A stretch of 64,000 nt of DNA from Platynereis dumerilii (GCA_026936325.1 JAPTHN010000001.1:75523380-75587379), one strand, 5' to 3'. Counted from the first letter of the stretch, positions 37,294 to 50,599 are shown. A program made the numbers and translations. The notes: generated by a model from the letters alone, not told the origin.

Positions 37294-37760
37294 TTAAAAA
37301 ATTAATAACAAATGGGTAAAAACGTTAAAATCATTGTAAATATGATAGCATAGCATTGTCATTCTTGTAAATACAATAAAAGCAAGTGGAGCACTTACAC
37401 TCTGGTCCATTCCATGCCAATAGGGCTTTTTTTTTAAATCATTGAAATTTGGAATATCTTGTATGGCACATGGAATGAGATTCCATATTTTAGCACCCTG
37501 GTATCCAAAGGAGTTTCGTCCATATTTAACAGTTCTGAATTTTGGCATTTCTAGTATTTTATTACTTCTAAGATCATATGGGATACTTTTTAATTTGAAA
37601 AAATCTTTGCTGAGTGATGGACAGGCAGAAATGAGAACTTTAAAGACTAATTCGATCATGCATTAGTTCGCATTAAATGGAGAGAAATCTTATTGTTATT
37701 TTTAAGTAGGTCTTTATAGCTAGAGGTAAAATCATTATACACAAAAGATAGAGCTCTTTT
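37294..37760 (-). pseudogene. LINE ORF2 C-terminal remnant
   Basis: The 121-codon open frame (37294-37659) contains PYDLRSNK, KFRTVKYGRNSFGYQGAKIW and NLIPCAIQD, the conserved signature of the region after the RT in many invertebrate LINEs. Upstream, in another frame, RALSFVYNDFTSSYKDLL is readable, so a frameshift lies near 37665. The terminal CxxC region expected after the W-x-G motif has been lost to a further frame change. It is non-functional and dispensable. Confidence 0.85.
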
Positions 37761-40679
37761 ATTCAATTTCTTCTATTCATCTTGTGTACCTATTGAAATT
37801 GTGCATATATTGTGATGTCTGTTTGTCTTGGTGAATAAAGGTGTATTGGTCTTTCATATTATTTCATACTAATGAGAAATAAAAGACTTCTAAGAGATTT
37901 TTGAACAATGCTTTATGGCTATTATTATTTTGTAAGCTACTTGTATGTAATGCATGAAATTCCAAACACATGACTTGCTGTGATTTAATTTTTGAAGGAC
38001 ACAGTCCTTGTTTCAAACCTTGCACTGTGTCTTTAATTTGTGGGCTATTCTATATGCAGAGTGGGTTGACCAACAAATTTTGTGTCACATTATGTTTATA
38101 GGAATATTTGACCTTTGGAAATTTTTCAGCAATCTCATAATCAGGCATTCAGTATGCAAATTAACAACTTGACCTTATATTACCTTGATATGTTTTGTGC
38201 ATTTATGTCAGGATTTAAGTTGGCAAACTTCATGGAGACATTTTCCCTTTTACAGGCATCAGAGATATTACTGGCCTTTGAATTTGCTATTATTCGCAAT
38301 CAATATCATTTTGGCCCATACTTCTCTCGCAAAATTGGGTGAAATAGGAAATCTAATATAAAAAATCACATAAAAGACACAGTTAACCAGATTTATAACC
38401 TGATAACTCCATCTGGAGAGCAGAGCTCGACATAGACAATAGGGTTAAATGAAAGTTGAAGTGTTTATGCCAATAGGGTTATGCAGGATGGAATGATGTG
38501 AGTATGGATATCAGCAAGTAATTGTGGTGAAATGTGGCGATGACAGAGGTTGTGACCGTCTTAAGCATTATGACCATGATGAAACAGCAGGTCCAGACTA
38601 GACTCAGAGCACATAATACATTAGCAATTTTTCATAATCATCTTGGAAAACATTGTTTCTTGGAGGTATAAGGAGGACAAGGGCAGTCATTGAGTCATGG
38701 ATCAGACAGTGAATGGCTTGAGTCTGGCTCTCAGCTGCAATCTTCAGACAAAAGCCAGTCACATGCATGGTCAATGTTGGTGCAGTGCATAGTAAAGGAG
38801 ATCAGAGTTTGATTAAGCAATTATAAGGAATCATTTTATTTTTTGGCATGATCTTGAATTTAATATTTGACATTAAAGATTGAATTCCATAATTGTATAT
38901 AATGTTGATGAATGCTCTGATAAATTCCTTATTCAATAGCTCTTCCAATCTCATTTATACGCCCAGGACAACATATATTATATTATAGGATCAGGGACTA
39001 CTATACCGTCATCTTTGACATTATTGAGTTCATAAAACTTGTTCCTGAAATGATGCAACGGCTTTTGCAAAGGAATTGGTGGGATGCAATGGGTGGAAGG
39101 AAAGTGGATGGGTAGCATGACTTCAGAAAGAGAAAAACTAAGGAACATCCAGTGAGACAAGTAGTGAGTGCTGAATCAGGTCAGACAGGTCAATGGGATT
39201 TGACAAGAGAGACTGTGTTTCAAAGGGAATAAATGCATCATAATCGAACTTTGATCTGGGTTTTCCATGTTTCAGCTGTCATAAAATTGTAAATATTCAT
39301 GTGCGTAAAATATCAGGAGACAATGTTATGCAACATGTTGGCATACCAGCTTGTGAATTCAACCAAATTGTCATAAGATGACAAGGATGTGAGTCCAGTA
39401 AGAGAGCAGGCCTAATCTCTTTCCCAAATTTTCCAAGTGCAGGCTTTTTCTTACTTATTGCAGTATTGGTGCCCAGTAAGCGGAACTACCTATTTCGTGT
39501 CTTTTAGATTATACCGTGATTATGATGAACATAATGAGTATTTGGTGCAGGATTAAAGATTAAGACGAGCACCCACAAGTAGACCACCCATTACTTCTTT
39601 ATGAAATGGAAACATCTTCGAAAGGGAGCTTGCTGTCTATGGCTAACATTTCAGCTTTTGCCCAACACCTGAGCTGGTCATAAAATTCTCACAAAGTGTG
39701 TTGATGGTTTGCTGGTTCTGTGTTTGGTAAAAGCTGCTTATATATAATTCAATAAATAACTGACAAAACTGGGTCGCTCCAAGGTACCTTATCACATTAC
39801 TCGTATAATCTCCAAGTTTGAACAAATCTTTTTCCATCATGAAAGATTGACTCATTTTCGTAGGAAAGAGAGTATAACTGGCCTATATTTACAAAGTTTT
39901 GTAATAGAAATTTCTGTGTACATTTTCTTGTAAGCCAATTTACTTATTTGCTTCTTCTTCGCAAATCTTCACAATTTAGCCTCGAGGGGGCCTTTGGTCC
40001 AAAAAACCTAATTCTTGCTCGCAATCTTCCGTTTATACATCATCTGGATCGATGTTGAAAAAGATACATTTAAGTATCAGAAATGAGTGCTAAAAAACAA
40101 CACCTTGAATTGCACAAAATAATGATATTCTGTATTCAGCAACAGCAAGATATATGATCTATGGAAGAGAAGATATTTATGTGCGATTGGTCCAGTATTT
40201 TGTGCAATGCAGGCTGAATCAAGTACAATATATGAGGTGACAGTTCTGTGGAGTCTGTGTTCAGATAGGAAATATGCATTCATGTTTTCTGTTTTGTGAT
40301 GCAAAAGTGTATTGGCGGGGTTGATCCTGGAACATCAGAAAGCAATTTGACACCTAAAACAGATGTGCTCCTCACTTCATTCATTTCATCCAGTCACCAG
40401 TTTCAGCACCATAAGTGCATCAGTTACATTCTCTTCTTACATACAGAATTTTTGCTTACTGTTGGTTTGTGTTACCATCTGTTGAACGAAATTAAGTCAC
40501 TCAGTGCCACTCCAATCTCTTCAATGGACATATGTCGTTTTTATAACATGATTGTAACAATTTTCATAAATTTATTTGGATTTAACTGCTACATTATAAA
40601 ATGGTGAATATTCCTTGATCAAAAGAATTGCTTTTTATGAGCTCTGTGGATAATCTTATGGATTTCGTAATTGATCAAA

Positions 40680-42717
40680 AATTGAACATATGGAATTGAT
40701 TTGATTAAAGTTGTTAAATCAATTCTTCACTGATCCATGATGGATATTCAAAGATTGAAAACCAGAGCTCTTTGATAAATCTTGCATCAGTTGCCTTACT
40801 TAAAATTCTGTAAACGTTCTGGCCTAATACTGAGGGATAATGAGTGTCTGGAAATTGTGATTCTTGTCTGGCTTATAAGCCTTGGCATTGCTTCAATGTC
40901 AAGATAAATTATAAACATGATAAATTATCATTCAGTGTATATTTGACAGCCCTGTAATGTAGCGCAACCCAAGACAGCAGCTTTCTCTTTTATTTATATA
41001 TTTCCATCTATGTGTACATGTATTGAGTTCTCTGAATGTCTTAGTGTATCCAGGCCTATTTGTTTTTTATATTGTTTTAGAATAATGAGATATAAAAGAC
41101 TTCTAAGAGATTTGTGCTTTATGGTATTTTCTTATTTATTTATAATCTATGTGTCATTCAAGCTCTAAACACATCACTTGCTGTGATTTAATTATTATAG
41201 GACACAGTCCTAGTTTTGAATAATGCACCTTGTCTTTAATTTGTGGGCTGGTCCATGCGGGGTGGCTTGACCAACAAAATGTGTAACATCACATTTGATA
41301 GGAACATCTTGACCAAACTGATATATATTTTTTATATTCAGAATCGGAACTCATAAGTAGGCATTCAATATGCAAATTAACAACTTGACCTGATCCTGAT
41401 ATGTTCAAGAATTAAACAGATTTATTGCCACCCAGACACTCCATGGAGGCATTTCCATTTTACACACACCAGAGACCAACACAAGAGATATTACTGGCCA
41501 TTGAATATGCTATTACTCGAAATCGATGTCATTTAGGCTAATCCTTCCTCCACAAATTCAATGAAATAGGAAATGTGCTATGGAAAATCACATAAATTAC
41601 CCTGTTGACTGAATTTATGCCCTGATAACTCAATTTTAACACCAGAGCTCAACAGAGACAATAGGGTTAAATGAAAGATGAAGTGTTTATGCCAATAAGG
41701 TTATGCAGGGTGGGATAATGTGACTATGGATATAAACAGGAAATTGTGATGAAATGCGGTGGCGACAGAGGTTGAGACCATCTTTAGCATTAAGACCATG
41801 ATGAAACGGCAGGTCTAGGCGAGACTCAGAGCACGTAATACATTTGCAATTTATCATTATCAACTTGCAAAACATTGTTTCTTCAAGGTATAAGGAGGAC
41901 AAGGGCAGTCAATGAGTCATGGACTGGACAGTTTGTGGCTTGAGTCTGGCCAATGGCTATAGTCTTCAGACAATAGCCAGTCACATGGTACTTGGCATGC
42001 TGGTCAGTGTTGGTGGAGTGTATAGTAAATCAATTATTCAATATGATTTATAATCTGATCCTGAATTAGCCATCATCACTTTTGAGTACAGAAGAGAAAG
42101 ATCCAAAATCATAAAGCTCAGACAAGCCAATTGCCAAATGTTCCTGCTGACTCTGACCTCCATGTTTAATATGAATGGCAATCAAAGATTCAAATGCGAG
42201 GAAGTATAATTATGAGATTCCATCTATAAATTTTCTGTCGGTTATTATCGAGTATTTTTTTGTCAATTTTTATCTTACTGATATATGTCTGTTATCTTTA
42301 TAATTATCCTAGTAGTGTGTAAGTCAGAGTGTTCTTTGTCTATTGATCAATGTGCCTTCGTCTCACAACTGAGTAAGAGTGATATGGTAAGGAACTAGTG
42401 ATGTGGTGAATGTATGGCATACAGCTTAGTTTAAATTAAGTAGAGACCACCCAGCAGCATGGGAATACTGGGAATAAAGGTGGCAGGCCTCAGCAAGAGA
42501 AGTATTCTAAATGGAAATAATTCTCTCCTCGGATTTGAAATCTACATTTTCATAATGTATAGCAGTGATGGAATGGGTTGAATTGTAATATAGTGAGAGA
42601 TTGGTCTGGCATAATGTATTTCCCACTTGGTTGGAGTTTTACATTTTGATTCAGCGCATAGAGTTCAGTGAATGTAATCTTCACCTTTACGGGAGGATCT
42701 GACAGTACCTACTATTT
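40680..42717 (+). repeat. Tandem-array unit, older pair, copy 2
   Basis: This is the partner of 36850-40679. It has the same opening block (40690-40980), block D (41340-41530), a GTCATGGACTGGACAG stretch (41915) and a part around TATTCTAAATGGAAATAATT (42511) that matches 9537. It is interrupted at 42718 by a TIR element. No gene. Confidence 0.8.
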
Positions 42718-43930
42718 GGCCCGTTTTCACCAACATGGTATTAAGAGTTAAGCCTGGTGTTAACTCCTTTAAACTTGGTATAACTAAGTCCATTTCACCA
42801 AGAGTGTGCTAAGCATGTAAACCTGTCAAGGTTCAGTGAATCATACGCATTGTCACCAAACTCAAGGATCAGCCATCTCAAACTGATTCGGTGTCAAAAA
42901 GTGATTAGGCCAATGAAAACAGAACATATGTTTCTTATGAGATGGCATGACAAATCAGTATTATAGGCCTTTGTCTATTATATTCGCATGTTTCTCTAAT
43001 TTAACAGTCACCAGAGATTTTTTCAAGAAAGATATGTCACATCATGAGATATAAAGTTTGCAAACCAAGAACACACACTTACCTAGAAAATATATTTGTT
43101 AAAGTAACTGTTGCAAATATACTAGCCATACAGCATTAAGCACACAATTTAAAAGTATTTCATGTATGAAACTATGTTTTTATAGCATTTGCCTATGATA
43201 GTCATGACACCAAATAGAGGCAATTCTTCTGTGCTGAGTTGTACAAAACCTCTGCACTTGTTGCTGGTCTTAGCACAGGGGCACTTTCGAAGGGCAAGAA
43301 AAATTCGGACATGGGTGCAATCTATGCATCCTATTTCCCCCCCCCCCCCGGAAATCGGGCGATTTCAGAAAATTCCAATTTAGCCTCCCGTGTGACTGAT
43401 CCACTGGGCATACATGTACGTACATATATGGGTTTTAATGAAGCAATTGCATGACTAACACGCTTCACAATCCTTGAAACTGAGCAAAAAATTGCAGGCA
43501 CATCAGCCATTTTTATTACATCAGATTTTGAGGACCCTTATCATTAGATATTCAAAGGGATTCAACCATTATTGTAGTTTCATTGTCCAAAAATGCATGA
43601 CCAGCTGATTGTATTAATTTATTGTTTGAGGGGAGGGGGCTAAGGAAAAACGCATTTCTGTCATCGACACTGGACAGACAACTAATTAATTTTCTTTTTT
43701 ATAAATTTCCAGGCCCACCCCTCTTTTTCTCTTACCTTGTCATGTGGCCATGTTTGGGAACTTGAGAGATTAATTGTGTTTGTAGCAGTTGAGTTGTTTA
43801 AATACTATGTGCAGACTTTCACTCAGTAAATGTTCCTTGATCCTGCTCCGCTTGAGTGATTGGCTTAGCCAGACCAGGTCTTAGCTAAGACCTGGCATAA
43901 CTGTTAATACCATGTTGGTGAAAACGGGCC
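42718..43930. mobile_element. 1.2-kb TIR element (GGCCCGTTTTCACC family)
   Basis: Both ends read GGCCCGTTTTCACCAACATG inward, a near-perfect inverted repeat of about 27 bp that continues more loosely. The flanks are T-rich (ATTT left, TTGG right), giving at best a 2 to 3-bp duplication. The interior has a C-tract at 43339-43349, a palindrome GGTCTTAGCTAAGACC (43877-43892) and a GATTAGGCCAATGAAA stretch. Short frames on plus carry no transposase motif. A PIF/Harbinger-type MITE is my best guess. Confidence 0.8.
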
Positions 43931-45190
43931 TTGGTGTCTAATAATACCCGTATCTATGTCAAACTGTGTGCGTGTGTCTATCCTGTTACATATCCACTCA
44001 CAAACCTGACTGTCTATAATTTACCTATTTATTTATGAATATATCATTCAATCTACTTTATTTAAAAATCATCTGCATATTATTCAAATGTTTGAAACAT
44101 CAACTGAACCTAGAGATGTTGCAGATACTGTCTCATAGGACTCTTACTTCTTTTTTCTTCAGAACTCTCAGTTTTTCATTTGATAAAGGTCTGGAACTAA
44201 GTAGACATTTGCGCAGCTTTTAAGGTTCAACTTGGGACATCTCTTGACAGCATGAGATGCGTATTTCAGCTAAATAAGCTTTGACCACCTTGGTCATCCA
44301 GGGACTTCATTTGTCTTGGAATATTGAGCGAAGCTGCAGATAGAACCTGTGATATTTCATGTTGTATTGAGTATTGTTCTCAGGCCTCAACAATTCTAAG
44401 ATTCAACGAGGGAGGACATGGATTTCACAGATGGCTAGAAGTGGCTGACACATGAAATTTAACCAGCTATGTTTTCACTCTGCTGGGTGAGTGTTTTCAA
44501 CCAGATAAGTTTTTTGACCACATGAAAAGAAAGTACTATGTGTATTGTGTAAAGATGCAAACTTTGTTATCTAAAAGCTGCGGACAAGATGACTAGCGAT
44601 GTCACTTGGAAGGGTTTTTAACAGCAGCTATAACCCTTGGGGTTAAAGTAGGCAGGGGTGATGCAAAATCGATGGAGGTGAAATAGATTTACATCTTGGT
44701 GAACAAAGATGTGGTTCTCTTCAAATGAGCACAAATGTTATATTTTATCCCTATCGAAGTTATATCAAAAATGCGTCTTTCCATAGGGCCTTGAAGTTCA
44801 AAGTTCTACAGAAACTCTCTCTGACAACGAAAATGGTCCCAAAAGGCATCTTGATAGTGTATTAATCTGACTTGATCTTGTACTATTGGCAGTGTTTTCC
44901 CATGGTGTACTCCAAATCGATGAAGTGCTTTATCTTAAGCTATATCCCCTTGTACAGTAGATACAAAAGACTCCGAAGACGGTCTTCAAAACAATACACT
45001 GAACAGGGTCATATATGTATCTTTGTAAATTTGTATTCATGAGTGTGATGGTGTTGTGAGTTGTTTCTTTTTTGTTAATCAAAATCTAATTGTGAAATTT
45101 TTGTGCTATGGTATGTTGACTTTTCCTTCAATCAACAGATCATATATCAGAACATACAGGTCTGAGAGTGTTGGATGGAATAATTTCAGT
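43931..45190 (+). repeat. Tandem-array unit with blocks F and B
   Basis: Block F (44190-44370, around GACTTCATTTGTCTTGGAAT) is followed by a diverged block B (44654-44730). The same F then B order occurs at 57.5 and 58.3 kb. A CATCTTGATAGTGTATTAATC stretch (44847) matches 58553 and 60978. No coding frame is shared between the copies. Confidence 0.75.
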
Positions 45191-45198
45191 GGGGACAC

Positions 45199-47195
45199 TA
45201 GGGTGTGGCTGGTGCCCCAAAGTTGTCAGATCCCACTGTACCTTTTTTTGGTGCTGCGTCTTGGTCCAGAAAACATCTGTGGAAAGTTTCATGGTAATCG
45301 GAAAATGCTTAACTTGAGCACAATGCAGTTGACAATTTTTAGATTAATCTTTATAAGCTCCAACCGCGGTATTTTATAACTTTGTCAATATGAGTCGTAC
45401 ATTAAAATAACCTGTATGGTTGAACTGCCCTCAATTAGAGCTTCATTTTGAATACCAACTTCAATGGTCTCGGAAAATATTACGCGGTGAAACAAATCTA
45501 TAATTCAAGGTTTGTTTGAGAAATAATTTGCAAATTATATAAAGATGAAGATTTGCTGTTAATCTGGTTAATATTGCATGGCAGAAAGTGCCAAAGGCAC
45601 TATTTGGACATTTTGAAGAAATTAGATTTTATTTGGATATTTTGGTGCACTGAACATTGTAAGAAGCTTTACTGTTATTTGTAAAATCTCAAACTATAAG
45701 GCAAGCAAATCGAGAGTGCCTATCCAACCCAGTATCTTTATTCATACAAAGTCGCATTAGGCTAATGTGAACATAAAACAACAGATGAATAAAACCAATT
45801 TAAGCTGAAAAAAAAATTAAATCATTAAGTTGGCACCAGGTGGGTGAGACCTTAGTAGTCCAAACGTAATGCGTCTAGCAATTCGCAAGAACGTTGTATG
45901 TTATCATAAGGTTAGGGAAAATCCTTTCTCAATCAACTCATAATGATCTAGCACATTTTCAAGCACACAATGCCTAATATAAACGAAATTTCTGACTATA
46001 TGGCATGAAAAGTGGCCTACATAGCCAGCCACATTTTTAAAATTTGAGTTGATTAATGAATTAAATGACACGTGATGAATGTGTTGCTTATAAATAACAC
46101 AGGTTTCTGATTTTCTGTCTTGTCACATTTTTCGGATGCAATGATCATGACAATGTGTGATATCTGAAACACGTTTATCCTCCACAAATCATTCTTAACT
46201 TCACAAATCAGGTTTCTGAAGTCTAAAGCTATGTTTTAAGGAACCGTGATAAATGGCAACAAGTGACAATATTATGGTATTTAAAGAGATGATTAAGACA
46301 CCGCGTACATTTGTGTCTTTACTTAGATGTGACCAAATATCTGAATTCTCAATTGTATTAGCAAAAGTATTGCTTTATCATCCTTGTTTATCAATTTTAT
46401 CTAGCTTACCTCAGTTAGTACTGATTTCGCATCTCAACTCACTTGTGCAAAAAGACAAAATGGTTAGCTGGTGTCAATGTAAACTCTTTTGACATAATTA
46501 GACCAAGTTACGCTTACCTTTTACTTTTCTTGGACCAAATTACTCTTAGAATTGATAAGATTGACAATTGGCTAATTCACATATTTAACAGTATGCCTGG
46601 AACTGAAATGTTTTGTATTTTAGCAATTAGCACCACTCATCAGCCACCAACCATAGCTTGCAGCATACACTGTCTCTATGTATCAACCACACTCTTGTTC
46701 CCATGTATTTATAAGTGTATGACATTGTCAATATTAGACAGACTCTTTTAAAAATTAAAGTCTATCAAGACATTGTCATTGCTTCATTAAATAGGATAAT
46801 TATGGGTGATAACGGCCTGTTGACATTTAATCTGAAGGTAATCAGTGCTAATCACACAAATTATGAAACTGCAGTCAAATTGTGATTTGGTAAACTGCTT
46901 AAAATCATCTGATACCTTTGAAGTTGGTATTCAAAATAAAGGTCTTGTAGAGCCTTGACCAACTGCACATATTATATTGTTGTTTAATGATTATTGACAA
47001 AGTAACGGGAAACCGCAACTTTGGGTTTTAATAAAACGAGACGAAACTTCAGCTGCATTGTGCTCAAGTTTAAAAACGTTTTTCAATTTTCTTGAAACTT
47101 CACAGAAATGTCTTTCAGATCAAACCACAATACCCAAAACGGTACAGGGGGCTCCTCCAATTTTTTCCGATTTGATGGGCAACAGCCACACACTA
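45199..47195. mobile_element. hAT-like element with long diverged TIRs
   Basis: This 2.0-kb element starts TAGGGTGTGGCTGG and ends as the complement of TAGTGTGTGGCTGTTGCCC, inside a perfect 8-bp direct repeat GGGGACAC (45191-45198 and 47196-47203). TIR similarity continues for about 300 bp (for example AACTTGAGCACAATGCAG, 45312 against about 47067, and TTTTGAATACCAACTTCAA further in). An 8-bp duplication and a YAGNG terminus fit hAT. The middle (about 45.55-46.9 kb) has no frame I can match to a transposase; the largest, 102 codons, looks random. It is a diverged non-autonomous copy. Confidence 0.85.
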
Positions 47196-47203
47196 GGGGA
47201 CAC

Positions 47204-47506
47204 TTCTCAGTTTATTATACATATAGCCTATCAATTTCCTGTTGGTGTTGCCTTTTGTGTTCTTTAGTCTGTGACAGAAAGGAGGATTGGATCAATGATG
47301 TATGATTTATGCTCATGATAAGGTGATTATGGGTTCGAAGGGATTCCAGAGCCCTAAAACAATGGAGTAGGAAGACCAGTACACAAGGAACACCTATTGA
47401 TATAGCAAAATAGAGGAGATAAAGGGCAAAACGGATCATGTCACTGTCACTATGTTGTGATTTTTAATATCAAACATGTTGCAGTAAAACATCATAATTA
47501 GAAGTG
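47204..47506 (+). repeat. Unit fragment between two transposons
   Basis: A short stretch of array sequence (GATGTATGATTTATGCTCAT, GAAGGGATTCCAGAGCCC) matches 59030-59180 and 61420-61560. Nothing else is seen. Confidence 0.6.
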
Positions 47507-47508
47507 TA

Positions 47509-48461
47509 CAGGGTGTCTACAGAAAAAGAGGACAGTCAACACAATTGGATTTGTTTACATTTTATTTTGTGCCAAGCATCATTATTCAACAAAACATGAT
47601 TTGTATACGAACAGTATAATTATTCAGAAGAGTCAAATTACCCATTATTCGCACCCCTTAATGTGGTAACTTTCTGCAGATGAGACATAAATGATGCAAA
47701 AATGTGTTTGATGCTCTCCACGAACATTTGCTCCATGCAGACATGGCGGAGGCCTTCAACTTTAATGCGAGGTTGCGATAACTTGCTGGATTCCATCTCC
47801 AAATTTGCCCATACTGAATAATCCACTGGGTCCAGCTCAGGAGACAAGGGGTGGCACTCTACCTGGCACATGAGGCTTGTTTTGAGGCACTCCTGAGTCT
47901 TATTTGCAGTATGCACAGGTGCTACACCTTGTAGGAAGATGATTTTGCCAACAAAAGAGTTTCTTGTCTGACACCATGGCACCCCAAATTATTTCAGAAT
48001 ATTATTAAAAAACATTTGCATTGATTCCGGCACTCTGGTCAATGGTTTATTTGAGACATTTTTGTGATTTTCTTGTCATCAGATGACTCCATGTTGAAGA
48101 CCAAGTGTTAGGTCCTGAATTGAATTATCAGCAGCTGGAGCATCAGCAAATGTCCCACTACTCACGCATGAATCATTCCTACTCTCACAAGCACCATAAA
48201 TGGTGAAAAATTTCTCATCAAGAATGAGGAAAACAGGACGACCTTTTTCAGCTTAGAGCAATGCAAGCACTTTTGCATATATATGCTTGCATTTTGCCTT
48301 TAGTAGTGATCTAATTCACAAATAACCATATTTGCAATTGACCTAATATGGTTGACTATCAAATTCATTCTTATGTTAGACTTATCACCAAATTCTGAAC
48401 TTATATGAGTGCATGTGAAAAAGAAGAAAAGTGACTGTCCTCTTTTTCTGTAGACACCCTG
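47509..48461 (-). mobile_element. Tc1/mariner transposon, internally deleted
   Basis: The 953-bp element has perfect 30-bp TIRs beginning CAGGGTGTCTACAGAAAAAG, flanked by TA on each side (47507-47508 and 48462-48463). It carries a minus-strand transposase remnant. The part coding for the N-terminal helix-turn-helix is absent, so the copy is internally deleted as well as frame-damaged. The perfect TIRs suggest it moved fairly recently, perhaps driven in trans. Confidence 0.93.
47638..48245 (-). pseudogene. Mariner transposase remnant
   Basis: The catalytic core of a DDE/D transposase can be read on the minus strand. ILDEKFFTIYGA near 48192-48222 contains the first catalytic Asp. FLQGVAPVHTANKTQE sits where the family reads QDGAPxHT, and here the second catalytic Asp is replaced. 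SPELDPVDYSVW holds the third acidic position, followed by a C-terminal helix with LRHVCMEQMF. Two adjacent stop codons and a frame change divide the core. The 114-codon open frame is 47638-47982. It belongs to the IS630/Tc1/mariner group and cannot be active. Confidence 0.9.
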
Positions 48462-48463
48462 TA

Positions 48464-50599
48464 GTCCACACTCTAATTTGCAGCTTGTGTGCTGGTGTAC
48501 AACTGTACATGACTCCGGTGAAAATTATCAATTTTGTGATTGTTGCTTGTTTTGTCTAATGAACAGAAATCGGTTTTGCATTGCTTCCTGATGATTAGGC
48601 ACAAGGTAATCTCTGGACTATTTTTTTTTACAGAGAAAACCTGACAGAAATTTCCAAAATACCACACCAGAATGTTTCTCTTAGGCAAGAGATTTTATCA
48701 TGTAATTGCTAGGGTTAATGTAATAATCTCAGAAATTAATACATCAACATTGTATTATATATACATAGGAACCATTTATTTGTTGGCAGGATCTTGTATT
48801 GAATATCTAATATTCTTAATCTGGATTCCCACAATCACAGCTGAATGCCCTGGTCAATGCCTATTCCAACATCTCATCCAATCTTATTTGTACATGCATG
48901 ACAACAATTCCAGCCTCTTGTTGAGACATCACGGCAATAAATATCAATATTGGTTGTTTGTAGCCAAAAGTTAAGACAGCTATAGTTTCAGCGGGGCCAC
49001 AACTGTCATCCTTGATAGAACTGGGTGTTTATAAACTTGTCCCCAAAGAACGGTTATTATGGTACAAAGAAATTGATGGACACATTCAGGGGTGCAAGGG
49101 GAGAAGAAAAGAGGGTTGGGTGGCATGAGGGCAAAACCAAGGAACACCCATTGAGACTAAGTGAGTGCTGCGTAGAGCTGGCTATGATAAAAAAAGAGGA
49201 TCCTTTACCTCTGGGTTTGTCAAACTTGAGCAGAATATGCATTTGGTTTTGAATGAAAAAAGTACTTTATTTTAATGTGCTCCACATTATGCATGAGAAA
49301 CCATGTAAACAATAAAATAATTACAAATTCTCCTGTAATGCATACAATGTGTTATATATGTATATATATATATATCAGATGACAATCAACAAGAGCTATT
49401 TCCCTACTACACAGCTTCAAAGTGAATGGTATCTCTCTTGTGATCAAAGAGAACGTGTAGCACAGGACCTCCTTGTGTAACTTGCAACATGCCAATGGAA
49501 ATTGAGGAAAAGCTGCCTCCCTGAGACAATAGTGGTATCTGTGTGTGCATTTATCATCATTGATACAGAAACTACATTATTGCAGATCAAAACTCACCAA
49601 AATGTAATGCTATACTTCGGAAGATCTGAGGATTGTGGGTAGAAAGATCATGGAACAGACCAGGATTTTGATATAATTTTGATCTTTAGGTTTCTTCAGT
49701 GCAGATGGCTGGTTGCTTTATCTAAGTATCTATCTATCTTTATACCTATCTATAAATCTATCCCTCTGTACTTTCTAAACAAAACAAAATGAGTGATTTT
49801 TCCCCAAAACAATTTATATATCACAGCCAAAGATGCATTTAACTCCGATCACAACTGCCATTCAGTTCAAGTCCTCATCCTTGATCCTTGATTTATGATA
49901 AACTTTGGAAATCAACATTTTGCCAATAGTAATTGCAGCAATAGCTCAAACAGATTTAAGAAAGAATTAAAACCTTTTGAAATTAGCTTTATAAAGATTC
50001 CTGTAAAGATTACACTCTCTCTTGTAATAGAAACTCACACTCATGTAATCCTATAGAGGTTATTTGGAAATTCTATAGCAAGATTGAGGAATCAATGAGG
50101 ATCAACCCAAATTTTTGTAGCATTCTGATCTTTTTGGTTCTTTAGTAAGTTCAACCATAACTGTTATCATCCATGTTTATCTGTCTGTCATTCTTCAACC
50201 CATATACACGTGTAATTATTTACTCATGACCATGCACAGAACTCATCAATGGTATGAAAAGGGGAGAGTATCAAAATTATAAGTGAGATCTAAAATATAA
50301 CATAGGCTATATAAGTAGTTTTGAAAATCTATTATTTTAAAAACTCTCACTTTTGCTTTTAATAAAGGTCTAGAACCATTGCTGAACCAAGGAGACATTT
50401 GTGCAGCTTTTAAGGTTCAACTTAGAACATCCCTTATCAGCATAGGATGCATATTCCAGGCTTCCTAAGCTTTGACCGCCTCAGTCATCCAGGGACTTCA
50501 TTTGTCTTTGAATATTGAGCGAAGCTGCAGATAGAAGCTTTGATATTTCACATTGCATAGAAAATTGTTCCAAGGTCTCTGCAGAAGAAATTATCAAAA
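48464..50599 (+). repeat. Tandem-array unit with blocks H, C and F
   Basis: Block H (48780-49150, with TTCCAGCCTCTTGTTGAGAC), block C (49380-49540), a long stretch shared with 56.78-57.04 kb (49850-50100) and block F (50380-50560). A similar H-bearing stretch begins again at 50600, about 2.08 kb on. No gene is seen; frames over H (100 and 97 codons in the two copies) differ after frameshifts. Confidence 0.8.
49353..49376 (+). repeat. (TA)n microsatellite
   Basis: A short, slightly interrupted TA run just before block C. Confidence 0.85.

Larger units (their letters stand above)
37141..37765 (-). mobile_element. 5'-truncated LINE fragment with pentamer tail
   Basis: A minus-strand LINE 3' end is inserted in the unit. 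It closes in ATAAAATATATCTTATC and a (TTATC)n tail (37145-37173 on plus), a normal finish for CR1/L2-like LINEs. Only the last part of the coding region is present. The partner unit at 40960-41010 runs through the same place without it. It is a different family from the LINEs at 18-22 and 52-55 kb. Confidence 0.85.
36850..40679 (+). repeat. Tandem-array unit, older pair, copy 1
   Basis: It begins with a block around AAATCAATTCTTCACTGATC that recurs at 40720. After an inserted LINE fragment it carries block D (38115-38340), a GACAAGGGCAGTCA stretch (38668), an H-like part (38880-39090) and a GTGCAATGCAGGCTGAATC stretch (40203). The partner starts at 40680. Short minus- and plus-strand frames here are not conserved in the partner. 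Confidence 0.8.

Noticed and set aside
46443-46751. A 102-codon frame inside the hAT-like element as a transposase remnant
   Set aside because: No RNase H-fold catalytic motif, zinc finger or dimerisation motif is visible.
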